Assembly: GCA_030765065.1 (NCBI GenBank) | Contig: CM060990.1 | Location: 494,316,190 to 494,380,189 of the forward strand | Origin: Deroplatys truncata | Taxonomy: Eukaryota > Arthropoda > Insecta > Mantodea > Mantidae | Length of the DNA: 64,000 nucleotides | Direction: 5' to 3' | Part shown: piece after piece, positions 1 through 12,156 of the stretch | How positions within the stretch are numbered: position 1 is the stretch's first letter | How the letters are laid out: every line of letters starts with the position of its first letter | Made by a program: the position numbers and the translations under genes | The notes under the pieces: generated by a model | Database searches by the model: none | What the model was told of the DNA's origin: nothing | The model's input: the letters and a program-made list of their open reading frames with translations, nothing else

Positions 1-590
1 ATGTTTTGGGGATCAACAATGCTGGGGCAAACTTTCTACACACTATGCAGAAGGATGAGCTTCTTGCTGCTTAGGCAGAAGATGCTTTGTGCAGGATGTC
101 GGTCAAGGCATTGTACATTTAATCAAACTTTTGGAGGGCCAGTCATATTCAACAGTACATGTGCTAAATGGTCACTTGTGGTGCATTGAACAGAGTCTGC
201 AGGTTGCTGCTATTGATAACTGCAGTGATAAAACTAGAGCGCAAATGGAGACAAGCTCTAACATTGCTGTAAAACAAAAATCATGTCTACTCTCAGCAAT
301 GTAGCTTCGCATGCAGCAATTAAATGAACTTCCATGCGATCCTCTGACCCTGTAGGTGCCTATTACAAGGCAGTGAGTGTGCTCGATCCTGCAGAGATTA
401 TGGCAGAGGATGTTTCACAAGAGTTGATTAAACATGCAAAGAAGATACTTTTTTTGATTTGAAGGGTATGAAATTACAAAGGTTTACTCCGAACTCCAGT
501 GCTTAGTGGAAAGCAAAATCCGGCTGGAAAACAAAGCAATGGTACCATTGTGGTAGGGATGACGCTAATAAACGCAGACTTTGTGAGTCA
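1..590 (+). other. Degenerate coding-like stretch, unrecognised
   Basis: Short open segments in two frames continue one another (about 89-300 and then 345-460, the latter reading PVGAYYKAVSVLDPAEIM), which suggests a decayed protein-coding repeat, perhaps an old transposase. I do not recognise the family and there is no intact reading frame. It runs up to the head of the SINE at 591. Confidence 0.2.
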
Positions 591-875
591 TCCTCCATGG
601 TGTAGTGGTTGCCACTAGGTAGACCTCTAGGTCCCGAGGTCAAACCTGGGGGAGGGCGATGGATTTTTTTTGGGCATGAAAATCCTTAGTATGGCTTCCT
701 TCGGAAGGGAAGTAAAGCCAGTGGTCCCGTGTCGTAGATTTATGGGAGGCAAAAAGACCTCAAGTCTGATAAAGAGATCTCTGAACAAAATTTCCGGTCT
801 TTCACGCCCAATATAGAATGGGACGCTAAGGAGCACAGCAGTTAAAGAGCGTCCATAAATAAAACTCAATTTAAT
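591..875 (+). mobile_element. tRNA-derived SINE, copy 1
   Basis: The element opens with a tRNA-like head: an A-box-like TGGTGTAGTGGTT at about 598 and a B-box-like GAGGTCAAACC at about 638, both RNA polymerase III promoter elements. The body matches the two minus-strand copies at 7236 and 8599, and it ends with the shared tail GCGTCCATAAATAAAACTC. An 8-bp AGACTTTG occurs just outside both ends (576-583, 887-894) and may be a target duplication, although a few extra bases lie between it and the SINE. There is no coding capacity; mobilisation would need a LINE partner. Confidence 0.75.
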
Positions 876-3348
876 TATTAGTTTCCAGACTTTGCGAAGG
901 CTGTATTAAAGGCAGTTTGGATACCCTGTGACAATGCAGGTTGTGAAACACATTTTCAAGTTCTAACAGACAAGGGTCACAGCCTGCGGTAAGAAAATCT
1001 TTGTTTACTTTCTGAAATTTATTTTGAAGGTTGAAATGTTTCATTTAAAATTTATATATAGTAGCTGGATGTATGCTAAATATAAACTTTTATTCTGGTG
1101 CTTATAATTGGACAGCATTATGTATGAATCAGCTATGTGCCATTTCTAAAGTTTAGAGCTATGCATATTTGAAGTTTTGGGAATGTTAATGGTTTTATGG
1201 AAGACAATTTGATTCTTACTTATTATTTAGGTCATCGTTACACAAATGGTGCCAAAATCTTTTGTATAAATAGTTTATGCTTGTATACAATAGTTGGCAT
1301 CAAAATATCAATATTTTAAAAATTGGCACTTACCTGGTTGATGTGTAATGCCGTCCAGTTTGTGTTCATGCTACCTGACATTTGCCCTACTAGTTTATTT
1401 AAGCACCAATTTTCTCATTTGAAGCTAGCAATTTTTATGCTTGAACATGCCAATTTCCACACTTTCAACTCACTGAAACATTCCAAGACCTAAGTATGCC
1501 ATACAATAATATTTTTGTTGAAATGCTTGGAGATGCAGCAAAGGTTTTGAAGAACTTTGTGCCTCTCATTGTCTTCTATTCTCAGTTTAAAAGTGAACAT
1601 TTATACCCCTTCCACCCTGTGGATTTGAGAGAGAGGGGGAGAGTGAGAGAGAGAGACTGTTTAAAATATAAGCACTTTGTTCACGCTGCCCCTTTCTTCA
1701 AGTAAGGGTGGTATTTGTTTACTCCATTCATAAAACAGATGGGCTGTTATGGCAAACAGTATGGTACATGCTTCAGTAATGTTATAGTACCAGATAGATA
1801 TTGCACTGCAAATTATTTAATGCTTGTCAAAATGCAAGGGGAACCCACGTTGTCAGCACTCTGTGGCTATCCTTTACTATTTTGCAATTGAATTATGGAC
1901 AATGGTATAGTGAAACTTTAAGCTCAATGTATCTGGTAGAAATTACATTCATTAGAATAATGCATAACATTAGCTGCTAACAGATCTGATTCTGCAAGGA
2001 ATAATTGAAAGCATAAGGTTTCCTAGAAGGAATAATGTAATACAGATAAAATGTGTTTATATGAAATTATTACTACAGCAAAATAACACTGAAATTCTGC
2101 AGAACGAATGGTTTTGAAGCGGAGAAGAAGAAGAAGAAGAACAAGGAAGAGGTTTATGAGGCATAAGTAAAAATATAATTTATATGATTTATGTGAAACA
2201 AAGCACAGTAAACTTACAAGTGAAACAACTTGCATCTCAGACTATTATGTTAACTTGATGCTGTATTAAAAAGTGAAGACAAATGACTTTGAATCAGTTA
2301 TTTTTGTCTGTTTTCCATTCATTTTATAAAAAGCTCACAAGAACACTATGAGTAATAAATCTGAAATCACAGAAGGCCATTAACATTATGCTCAATATTT
2401 AAATAGTAGTTCCTTGAAACATGTTCACTTTATAAGTCTTCAGCTGTGTAAGGTCTATTAACATTTAAATGAAATTATTTGTATGCAAGAGCAAAGTTAA
2501 AAAAAAATAATCAGTCTGCAAAACACATTTGGTATTATTACAATTTTAGAGGTTTATTTATCATTCTGAGTCTAAATATCACACTTCTGCTGTATTATGT
2601 GGGCTATGATTAAAACCTTAACAAACTTTTATGAAGCAGTTCAATAAAAATTTACCTATTTTGTAAGCTGCTTTCTTAACAGCAAACTATTACAATAACA
2701 AATGTATATTTGCTCACTCCTCTGGTAGGTATTAATAGTTGTTTCACTTACCATTTTATTACCTATTTATCAGTATAGGTTAACACCTAAAATACTTTAA
2801 TTCTGAATATGAAACCAAGAACTTAACTAAAAATGAACTATGTACAAGTAAATAGTATGTGAGCAGTGAGAAACCAGTACATATAAACCTTGAACTTATC
2901 TACTATTTTTCCCTCTGTGCCTCTTATTGGTATCCAATAATGATCATTTGAATTGCACTAATGGATTATTCCAATAATTATGTCTTTAAAATAAATACTA
3001 TATTACAAGTTTTTATAAAGTTTGCTTGGATGGAAAATGAGAACTACGAGGTACAAACTGACCTGAAGATTCTTTAAACAATATGTTAATAATAGCTCAA
3101 GGTACAGTGTGTCATTGAGCAAGAAATTAAATTGCATGTCATACATAATTTTCATCAGGGCCCACCAACCTAAAAATTACAAAAATCTACTTTACTAATC
3201 TCATTCACAATTGTGATGTAATTTGTGATACAATAAATTTGTACTAAAACAGCACAACTAATAGCTAAACCAGGCTCCTTTCAAGTTTCTTTAACTGGCA
3301 TCTAACGTTAAAATGTGTTTTTGGGAGCAAATTTGAAAGTGCTATTTA
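876..3348. other. AT-rich intergenic DNA without a recognisable gene
   Basis: I see no gene on either strand. There is a GA-rich microsatellite near 1626-1655 and a short GAA run near 2120-2142. The short open frames here lack any family motif. Confidence 0.6.
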
Positions 3349-3350
3349 TA

Positions 3351-3508
3351 CAGGATGTAACAAAAGATATACGGCAGAAATTGCGGACACATTCCTAATA
3401 CGTAGACGAAGAAATTATGCTATATGAACATGGGTCTGGAAACGCTTTGTTACCATGTTACAACTCATTTTCTCCAACTCATTAATCATGGGAAACACAC
3501 AAGAATAG
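3351..3508 (+). repeat. Left terminal inverted repeat of the mariner element
   Basis: This matches the reverse complement of 4746-4882 with small indels. The shared core includes CGCTTTGTTACCATGTTACA near 3450 and ATTAATCATGGGAAAC near 3482. The arms are much longer than the roughly 30 bp of classic mariner elements. Confidence 0.85.
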
Positions 3509-4522
3509 AACATACCAGCATACCACAACTCTTTCTCACAGGACATGTTCAATATGCCCTCCGTGAACATTGATACCTGTGGTCGTAGTGAATCCCGGAT
3601 GCGCTGATGTATCCCTGGAGTATCGCGTATGGTTTCGCAGCCTTCCATAATACGGGCAAGGAGACTCTGAGCATCTGGTACTGGGGTTCGATACACAAGA
3701 GCTTTCAAATGCCCTCATAAATAAAAGTCCAGTGGGTTTAGGTCCAGGGAGCGTGGAGGCCAGGCAATTGGTCCACCTCTACCAAACCATCTGTCACCGA
3801 ATCTGTTATTTAGAAGCCCACGGACATTAACACTAAAATGAGGAGGTGCTCCATCGTGCATGAAGCACATGTTTTGCCGCTCAGCTAAAGGCACATCTGC
3901 TAACAGATCAGGTAGAACATTCTCTACGAAATTATGGTAACTTTGTCCGTTGAGCCTGGGTGGAAGAACGTAATGCCCTACCAAACAGTCACTAACAATG
4001 CCGGTCCAGAAATTGACAGAAAATCTTTGTTGATGACTTGTTTCATCAGTTGCGTTAGGAGCACTGTTGCACTAAATTTAGGGTTGACACTTTGTTGCAT
4101 AAACCATTCTCAGAAGCGTAACCATGCAGGAAAACCAGCTGCTGATAGTGCCTGCACATGCTGTGAATGGTATGGATGCAGCTGCATCTTGTGTAGCACT
4201 CGCCAGACAGTCATATGGTCAACATTCATTGTTGCAGCTACTTGTCTTGTACTGACACTAGAGTCGATGTCAATTGCCCAAAGAATTGCCACCTCCTGTT
4301 GCATATCCTCGTCCTTCTAGGTGTACCCCGGTCGCGAGTATCAGGTTGAAATGCCTCATGTTCCCTAAGACGACAATCAATGGCTTCAAACGTTTTCCTG
4401 TTGGGGCACCTTTGTCCTGGAAATCTCTCCCGGTACAAACGTTGAGCGCAAGCGCCATTGTCGTCTGCTAACCCATACATGAAATGGGCATCTGCCATCT
4501 CTGCATTTATGTACACTGCCAT
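3415..4522 (-). pseudogene. Mariner-like transposase pseudogene with DUF4817-type helix-turn-helix
   Basis: Seen: a minus-strand start at 4522 (MAVYINAEMADAHFMYGLAD) leads into a helix-turn-helix region with RFPGQRCPNRKTF and, after a frame change, VDHMTVWRVLHKMQLHPYHS near 4150-4230. The catalytic part near 3730-3870 reads MHDGAPPHFSVNVRGLLNN and GRGGPIAWPPRSLDLNPLDF. Known: this combination is a transposase type widespread in insects, with a DUF4817-like N-terminal domain and a DDE/D nuclease of the Tc1/mariner (IS630) superfamily that cuts and pastes DNA at TA sites. At least three frame changes or stops separate the open pieces, so no functional protein is expected. Confidence 0.85.
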
Positions 4523-4745
4523 TGTACGAGCCAAGTCTGTGATCAACTTTCCTAGTACGTAGTAACCCGCGCGGCTGTCAAGGGCGTACTTCTCACTGGA
4601 ACAGTTGATGTTACCTGTAAACAAGCAATGACGTAAGTTGCATAGCAGCAGGGACATGTAAAACAAAACACTGGCGGTGCACCTACGATAATGACAATGT
4701 AACCAGATGTAACCAGGAGTGCATGTTCCCCACGATTCTAATGTT

Positions 4746-4882
4746 CTGTTCGTGTGAGTTTCCCATGATTAATGAGTTGTAACATGGAAACAAAGCGTTT
4801 ACAGGCCCATGTTCATAATTTCTTCATCTATGTGTTAGGAATGCATCCTGCAATTTGTGGCATACATTTTTTTTACTTCCTG
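4746..4882 (-). repeat. Right terminal inverted repeat of the mariner element
   Basis: Reverse complement of the left repeat with a few indels. It ends CTTCCTG followed by the flanking TA. Confidence 0.85.
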
Positions 4883-4884
4883 TA

Positions 4885-7223
4885 TTAGTGCACCTATGTA
4901 AATTAACTGTCAAGATATTTTTTATTTATAAGTATTGTATGTATACATTTAATTTTATGACTTCTCCTTCGACTACATTCTTAAACATTGTTTTACATTT
5001 TGTAACAGGTTATAAAGAGCAATGAAATAACTAAATGTAACTGAATTTAATTCTCCCCTTGTTGTTGCAAATGCAGGTATTACTTGGGACGTTTAGCAAT
5101 AGCACAGGTTTGGTACTGTTAGCATGTTTACATCCAAGTAGCCTGTAGTTGCTATACATAACAGGGATAGTTGCTGTGTTGGGAGCAAGTAAACAGTGCT
5201 AGAGATATATATCCTGAGTAGTATGTACAGATATTAATATAGTGTTTATCATAAGATGACAGTGTTTGTTATAAGTAGAAAGTAAGGAAACTGCAGATAC
5301 ATACAGTAATGGAAGCCAAGTCAGTGAACACACATGATCCAACCTCTGTTTTCTTGCTTTATTATAACAATCCTCAATTGAGGTGTGTCACTAGCTAAGT
5401 AGGTTTAGCTAACACATGTTTGCCTTCTAAGATGAATGAAAGATGAGGGAACATGTGTTCATAGTTACAGTTTCTTAACAAAGTGCAAATTGTTCCAGTA
5501 TTAAATCAATAAAACTCATTTTGAGAGGTGTTGAAATTATTGTGTAGGAAAATGTTGGTTAAAAACCAATATATACTTAGAAAAGAAATAACTTCATAAA
5601 GTGATTAAGTATTGACACATATGCACTTACTATTAATTTTCTAGTTGTTAATGACATGAACCATAAGAAAAGAAAGAAAGAAAAAATAGGTATTATTTTG
5701 TAAGTAATTTCAAAGAAAAAGGAAGAAATGAAGATCTTCAACAAATTTTAACCATGCAACTGGAAGAAAACCACTAGTTTCTTAAACAATTAAGCTTTCA
5801 AAGGGTATATGTGAAACTGCAAAAAGATAAAGCTGTCACATAGAAAAGTGTCAGAACATAAGGTGATAATAGCAAATTAGCAAATATCCAATATTCAAAT
5901 AAGTTTTTTGTGCAAAAGCTATAACTAGATGATAAGCAGCTTAAAGAGCTTTTATAAAATAAAAAGTAATATAGACAGTTTCTCAAGGTGCACTCCTATT
6001 CAGGCAAAGTTAGATTTCTCATAATTCTATTAATTTCAGCAATCCTCTTCTCAACCTTTGAAATGCCAGGAGCAATGTGGTCCATGAACCACAGACCCTT
6101 TTTTATAAAGAAATATTTTTGCATGCCTTGTGCTAAGATTCTTACAGTTTAAACCCTTCATGGGAAAAATAAAGGTATCTGCGACTTTGACGGGCGCCCC
6201 ATCTGAAATCCTGTGTAGTCTTATTTTATGAAATACATGGTAAGAATTGCATTGTGTTAAACTGGAAATATTACAATAACAATGATTAATAAACTTGATG
6301 CATAAGCTAATATCAATTTGAAGTACTTTTGTGCATATTATTATAAATATACCATTTTGTAAATTCTGTACAGTCTCTTACTATTTTATTGTCTGATGAT
6401 ATGTTGAGAAACAATGCTGGCAGCAATACATCCAAAAATTATTTACCTGCTAGGTGGGTTGGAGTGGGGAATGCTGAGAAGAACCTAATCCTTATCAGTC
6501 ACTCCAAGGCTACATAAACCTCCCGGTATCATATTTTGACCCCAAAACACACACCAGTTTCCTCAGTAAGTATGTTGGAGTAGTGACACATGTAATTAAA
6601 ACAAATTGATGAATTCATCCAGTTTACACAGATATACTTATGACATATTTCTTTACCCGATTGTTCCGAAGCTTTATAGAAACGAAGCCCATAAATATTG
6701 GTGTGATGCCACTATTCTATCAATCTCCCACAATGGATGCAAAGGCCCAATTCATTGCACCAACTTGAGGAGAAGAAAGCAGTGTTAGTTCATGAGAATG
6801 GTAAGTAGTGCACACAAGAATGGCATCTTGAATGAAGCAGCATCAAGAAAACAAGGGGCTGAGTGTACACGTGGTCCCACAGTGGAATAGAATGTTACAA
6901 AATAACACCCATTCAACACTGCAAGAATTTTTGCACTCATGTTAACTTTTCAGGATCATGGGCCACAGTTCTTCATCAATTTAAGAGCTTAGGTGGCATT
7001 AAGCCACCAAAGGGTGCTATCAAATTTAATAATAGAGTTGATCACACTGCATTCTATCATACATATTATGAATATTCATGAAAAAATGCAATTTTTTCAA
7101 ATAAGAAAACTTTTTCGATCATCAATGATGATCCTACATAGGTATTTTACCCAACTGCATCTAAGAGATTCCAGTCACAATATGTGGCATCCAGACAACA
7201 CAGTGGACATATCTCTGTCTCTG
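4885..7223. other. Intergenic DNA, no gene recognised
   Basis: AT-rich unique-looking sequence. Short open frames (for example near 5800-5986 and 6606-6788) have low-complexity composition and no motifs I recognise. Confidence 0.5.
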
Positions 7224-7235
7224 AGCATTATTGGA

Positions 7236-7528
7236 AATAAAATTGAGTTTTATTTATGGACGCTCTTTAGCTGCTGTGGTTCTTATCGTCCCATTTATAT
7301 TGGGATGTGAAAGACCGGTAATTTTGGTCAGGGGCCTCTTTATCAGGCTTGAGGTTCTTTTATGTTCCGTAAATCTATGACACAGGACAACTGGCTTTGC
7401 TTCCCTTCTGAAGGAAGCCATGCTAAGGATTTTTACACCAGAAAATATCCATCGTACTCCGCCGGATTTGAACACGTGACCTCTGGAACTAGAGGCTAGC
7501 ATGGTAACCACTCCTCCAGGAGGGCGAC
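7236..7528 (-). mobile_element. tRNA-derived SINE, copy 2
   Basis: Reverse-complement member of the SINE family at 591 and 8599, with the same tail (AATTGAGTTTTATTTATGGA on the plus strand) and the same tRNA-like head at its right end. It is bounded by a 12-bp target duplication with one mismatch, AGCATTATTGGA at 7224-7235 and AGCATCATTGGA at 7529-7540. No protein is encoded. Confidence 0.85.
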
Positions 7529-7689
7529 AGCATCATTGGAGTTCCTCTGTGACAAATAGATGGAAACTTGACTTCCTAACACTAAATTAACATCATGGAG
7601 GATATAATGGACTGTGCATATACTGCAGTCAGAGGAAAGGGTGTATTTCAGGCAGGTAAATAATATTCAGTACAGTAAAAGTAAATACT

Positions 7690-8110
7690 GCATTTAAGAA
7701 CATCTCAACAGTATAACAAATTGATTGTTTAAAACCAGCAGCAACAACAATATGATGATGACAATGTTGATAATTCTGTGCCACTACAACCTGAATGGGG
7801 ACTGGACCGACCAACCTGACTGCCGGCTTCACACCCACTTGTGCATGACAGAGGTGGGCGATCATCCAACTGAAATGGGCAAGTGATGTGGCCAGCTTCA
7901 CACATCCCCCAGCTGGAATGTTGGCTTTCCTAGCCAGGAGTGCTGCGTAACATAGCTTCTCAATTTCCTCATGATGCTGAGTTGGCACCGGCCCTATAGC
8001 TGGACTTAAAATCTATAACCCCATGGCTGGGATAAAACCTGGCTCATTCTGTGGCTGGGAAACAGAGCTCTATGCTCTAGTCCACTGCACTAATGCATAG
8101 GGCAAAATCC
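7690..8110 (-). mobile_element. Possible second, degenerate SINE-like repeat
   Basis: Read on the minus strand, the segment begins with a tRNA-like stretch (TAGTGCAGTGGACTAGAGC followed by a B-box-like GGTTTTATCCC) and then a GC-richer body unlike the surrounding AT-rich DNA. I see no clear target duplication or tail, so this is tentative. Confidence 0.3.
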
Positions 8111-8189
8111 TTATTAGCTGACCTTATTATTGGCATAAATTCATCAAATTGCTTTCCTCAACTTGATGGTGGTGGCAATGGTGAATGGT

Positions 8190-8190
8190 G

Positions 8191-8270
<80 letters not shown>
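8190..8270 (+). repeat. (ATT)n microsatellite
   Basis: About 27 uninterrupted ATT units. The poly-tyrosine open frame across it is an artefact of the repeat. Confidence 0.97.
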
Positions 8271-8272
<2 letters not shown>

Positions 8273-8598
8273 GGCTGATTTGTTTAGCAGAACTTTTCCT
8301 CCATCTTACTTAAGCAATAGTTGGTTTGAGACTCTAGATAATGTCTCAGTCATCTCTTGGGTCCTTTAAGAGCCCAGATGTCAATCCATCATTCCATTCA
8401 GTAACATTTAGGCTGAAGAGCAGTGCATGATGCATGATGTCCTGGATAACAGTAGGTTTAATATGCCACAACAATTGTGGGAAATAATACAGGAAGCTTG
8501 GAATGATAAAGTCTCATCAGAGAGTTGCATACAAAACCTATTCACTTCCGGGAAATCAATAATGGATAAAGTTATCTTATATGATTAGCAATTGGGGT

Positions 8599-8895
8599 AA
8601 AAAAATTGAGTTTTATTTATGGACGCTCTTTAACTGTTATAGTCCTTGGCGACCCATTCTACATTGGGCGTGAAGACCGGTAATTTTGCTCAGGAGCCTC
8701 TTTATCAAGATTGAGGTTCTTTTACGTGCCGTAAATCTACGACACGGGACCACCGGCTTTACTTCCCTTCCGAGGGAAGCCATGCTAAGAATTTTTACGC
8801 CCGAAAAAAATCCACCGCCCTCTGCCGGGTTTGGACCCGGACCTCGGGAACTAGAGGCTAGCATAGTAATCACTAAACCACGGAGGACGACAGCA
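8599..8895 (-). mobile_element. tRNA-derived SINE, copy 3, with perfect target duplication
   Basis: The best-preserved of the three SINE copies. It is flanked by a perfect 12-bp duplication, AGCAATTGGGGT, at 8587-8598 and 8896-8907. On the minus strand the head carries TGGTTTAGTGATT (A-box-like) and a GGTCCAAACCC B-box-like core, followed by the shared body and the tail. The perfect duplication suggests it is younger than copy 2. Confidence 0.92.
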
Positions 8896-8999
8896 AGCAA
8901 TTGGGGTGGCTATTGATAAAAGAAATTAAATACAATACAATTCTGTTTCACATATATACTACAAATCAACACCAGTCATTAAATAAGAGACATAATTGA

Positions 9000-9645
9000 A
9001 AGGGTTTAATAAATTCTGCTGTTTGTTCTATCTTGTATTTATGTTAGACAGCTATTAGAACCAAAGGAATGTTTACTACCTGACTTGACCTGACCTTCCT
9101 TTCAATTATGGAATTGTTTTGCTGTGAAATTTGACTGTGCTGATTTGTTTAATCTGTTTTTGTTTCTCAGTTTCTTGTAGTTTCTTTTTTCTTTTATTGT
9201 TGTTGTTGTTAAGGTTTTGCTGTTGAACCCATTGGTTGCTGTGACTTTCATGATATGTTGTTTTTATATTTTATTCATCAGAGTGTTTACCATTCTGTAT
9301 ATGAGGCTATTGAATACTGTATATTGATGTTGTTTCAGGTTGAAGCTATTGTATTTAATGTAATTGTCAGTGTGGATTGGTTTCCTGTATATGCCAAAAC
9401 TAAACTTACTGTCCTGCTTGATGATTCCTAAATCTAAGAAAGTTAGCCGTTCATCTTTTCCTATTTACGATGTGAATTTGATGAATCGATGTTACAAGTT
9501 CAGAAATGTAAGTGCGTCCTCTGTGTGTCGGTTGGGATAACAAAGATGTCATCAGTGTAGCAGTACCAGGTTTTGAACATCCATGGCAGGACTTTTTGAT
9601 TTTGAATTTCAGGGAACTCATATAGAGATCAATCAAGAATAGAGA
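9000..9645 (-). pseudogene. Penelope-like element reverse transcriptase fragment
   Basis: On the minus strand, about 9530-9580 reads WYCYTDDIFVIPTDTQ. The YxDD is the reverse transcriptase catalytic motif, in the context (W.RY.DDIFA) typical of Penelope-like elements. Further downstream, about 9230-9350 reads FNSLIYRMVNTLMNK and TATNGFNSK, matching the region after the palm of these enzymes. Frame changes separate the pieces. The upstream part is cut off at 9646-9647, exactly where the pogo-like element begins. Such elements retrotranspose with RT plus a GIY-YIG nuclease; no nuclease follows here. Confidence 0.65.
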
Positions 9646-9647
9646 TA

Positions 9648-10960
9648 CAGTAGAAACGCGTTTTAACGAACGTTTTCGGAAGCCCCGCCAAAAGTCCCAT
9701 AAGTTAATTTTGTTTAAACCCGCTTTTTACGAATTCCGCGCTAACGAAAAGCCCGTTTTTAATGAAAATATTTTTCTCGAATTTGCAATCGCGCAGCTTC
9801 TTCTGCGTAGTTAGTGCATTAAGATTTTCAGAATGCAGTTAACGCTACCTCCGCTAGAATGGGCAACGATACGCCTTTTTGGATGCCTTTGAATTCATTA
9901 GACTCCGCGCGTCACTTCGCGTTCCGCATTAGTTCACATTAAACTGCAAAAGTCGGCAACTCTGCAGTCACGTTTTCAAACCTGTTAACTGCTTCTTTAG
10001 ATGACTCCACTGAGTTTTGGAAAAGGGAGACTTTGCTTAATCTGCTCCGTGGCTACAAAGGACATTTTCAATGCGGACGAAACGGGAGTGTTCTTCAACT
10101 TGCTACCCAACAAGACTTAATGCACTTCACGGTGAAAAATGTCATAGCGGGAAAAAAAGGCAAAGAAAGGTTCACAGCTCTGCTGTGCGCAAATAGTGAC
10201 GGAGCTGAAAAGTTACCTCCGCTAACCATAGAAAAATTAAAAAATCCGAGGTGTTTCAAAAACATTCCTACACTTCCGTGCAAATACGGTTTCCAGAAAA
10301 GTTCATGGATGACTTCGGGAATATTAAACTGCAAAGGTTGGCAGCTCTGCAGTCACGTTTTCAAACCTGTTAACTGCTTCTTTAGATGACTCCATTGTGT
10401 TTTGGAAAAAGGAGACTTTGCTTAATCTCCTCCGTGACTATAATGCGAAGGTTATTTTCAATGCGGACGAAACGGGAGTGTTCTTCAACTTGCCACTCAA
10501 CAAGACTTAATGAAAGATGTCATGGCGGGAAAAAAGGCAAAGAAAGGTTCACAGCTCTGCTGTGCACAAATAGTGATGGAACTGAAAAGTTACCTCCGCT
10601 AATCATAGGAAAATTTAAAAATCCGAGATGTTTCAAAACATTCGTACAATTACGTGCAAATACGGTTTCCAGAAAAGTTCATGGATGACTTCAGGAAAGT
10701 TTGTTAAATATTTACGAAGCCTGGATATTGCGGCGATCTTAAAGTTTGTTAGCCCCACTTTTGGGAGCCAGTTTGCGGCGATCACCTCCTCATCCGTTGC
10801 TGTAGCTTACCTTGATGCTTCTCCCGTTGCTTCCAGAAGTTCTCAGCGTGTTGGTTCTTCAATTTATCCTCGGCTAGCTGCAGTAATTTTCCTTAAATTA
10901 TATGGGAGCATGGACTTATCCTCGGTAAAGGAAAACGTAGATCTCGGGTGGTGATATAGG
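9648..10960 (+). mobile_element. pogo/Tigger-like DNA transposon remnant
   Basis: The left end reads TA then CAGTAGAAACGCG (9646-9660), like the CAGT-type ends of pogo/Tigger elements after their TA target. Inside are pieces of a DDE_1 (CENP-B-like) transposase. I could not find a matching right end, and the body has an internal duplication, so this is a rearranged remnant. It sits inside the Penelope-like fragment and is therefore younger. Confidence 0.65.
9960..10720 (+). pseudogene. pogo/Tigger-like transposase pseudogene, catalytic part duplicated in tandem
   Basis: Both 9960-10320 and 10335-10690 contain the same block: FNADETG-like codons (aatgcggacgaaacggga), then GKKGKERFTALLCANSDG, EKLPPL, NPRCFK and YGFQKSSWMTSG. 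This is the DDE_1 transposase region of the Tc1/mariner superfamily, pogo branch, related to CENP-B and jerky. The first copy reads 10033-10389 in one frame; the second is broken after the DETG block. Neither copy has the N-terminal CENP-B/HTH domain, so neither can work as a transposase. Confidence 0.8.
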
Positions 10961-11164
10961 AAGACATAGACTTGCTTTGTTTATGAAAAGATGACACTGC
11001 CGTTTCTTTTTATTTAATTAACACTCGTAGTATACAAAACTGGTATTGCCGCTGTAAAATACTGTCCACCGCTGTTAAACTATGGCGTGGATATGGCACG
11101 AAATATAACTATTCTTATTGTCGCTTTCAGAGTAGCGGATCTTAGGTGTGTTGCTAAAACTATT

Positions 11165-11470
11165 TTGATTCCCTGTTTTGGCGCGATATCTCACACATTC
11201 TGCAGCATCTCTCCCTGACCACACATTACGAAAACTCTCGAATAAAATGCAATACTAAGCTGACATGACAAATTTGACTTGATTCCCTTTTTGGCGCGAT
11301 ATCTCACACATCCTGCAGCATCTCTCCCTGACCACACATGACATAAACTGTCGAATAAATGCAATACTACGCTGACATGACAAAGCTGACTTGATTCCCT
11401 TCTTGGCGCGATATCTCACGCATCCTGCAGCATCTCTCCCTGACCACACATGACATGAACTGTCCCGAAT
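11165..11470 (+). repeat. Tandem repeat, about 113-bp unit, 2.7 copies
   Basis: Units start at 11165, 11279 and 11391 with TTGATTCCCT and continue TTGGCGCGATATCTCAC, then CTGCAGCATCTCTCCCTG. The copies differ at few sites. The open frame read on the minus strand through the repeat is repetitive and not taken as a gene. Confidence 0.9.
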
Positions 11471-12156
11471 TTTCCCCAAACAGATCCATTTATAGTCTCA
11501 GGCTCCTGAGGCTGCTTCCTTTCCTATTGGTACATTTTTAGCGCGACTCGACGCGTCTAACTATTTCGAATAAACTTCCAGGGATTTCATTGGTCCAATT
11601 TTAATATAAATCGCGGCTTTTCCTACATGTACCGTTAGATTGTCCTTCTCACTCACTTGGTCACGGCGAATTATCAAATAATGGGACAAAGGCTCTACAC
11701 CCTCGCTGTAGGAATAATAGCACTGCGACCGAAGAGAGGTAATAAAACTAGGTTTTCTGCCTTCGAAAACACTATTCCTGTAGCTAAAACATTCCACCGT
11801 GGACAGTATTTTAACATAGCGCTTAAATTATTTACATTAAACCATTTATAACTCTACTAATATTAGTAACCTAGATAGATACATAATGTTAAATCACCCT
11901 TCTTAAAATATACAAGCAGTATGAGAAAAAGATATTTACATAGTAAGATTTAATATCAATAAAAGTTAATTAATCAATTATCTATAATTATGGTTCTCGG
12001 GCTCGGCCTAAAGTTGCCGTTTCAATATCAAAATGGGATCTCAGGGAAGAAAGATTGCTCTGGTGATAGGTGTGCAGCTCATCTATCAAAGCTATCATTC
12101 TTACAGAGTATAACGGTGATCTTTTTACCAGCATACTGCACCGGCCGTCTGCAGCC
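11471..12156. other. Spacer before the inverted repeat, no gene recognised
   Basis: Somewhat GC-richer than the flanks up to 11560, then AT-rich. No motif-bearing reading frame and no visible target-site duplication next to the palindrome boundary at 12157. Confidence 0.5.

Larger units (their letters stand above)
3351..4882 (-). mobile_element. Tc1/mariner-like DNA transposon, complete ends
   Basis: The two ends are long imperfect inverted repeats (3351-3508 and 4746-4882) beginning CAGGATGTAA and CAGGAAGTAA. Both are flanked by TA (3349-3350, 4883-4884), the target duplication of the Tc1/mariner superfamily. Between them lies a minus-strand transposase gene broken by frameshifts and stops. 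At 1,532 bp the element has about the normal length for the superfamily, so it is inactive through point decay rather than deletion. Confidence 0.88.

Noticed and set aside
8163-8369. Poly-tyrosine open frame
   Set aside because: It is the ATT microsatellite read in frame.
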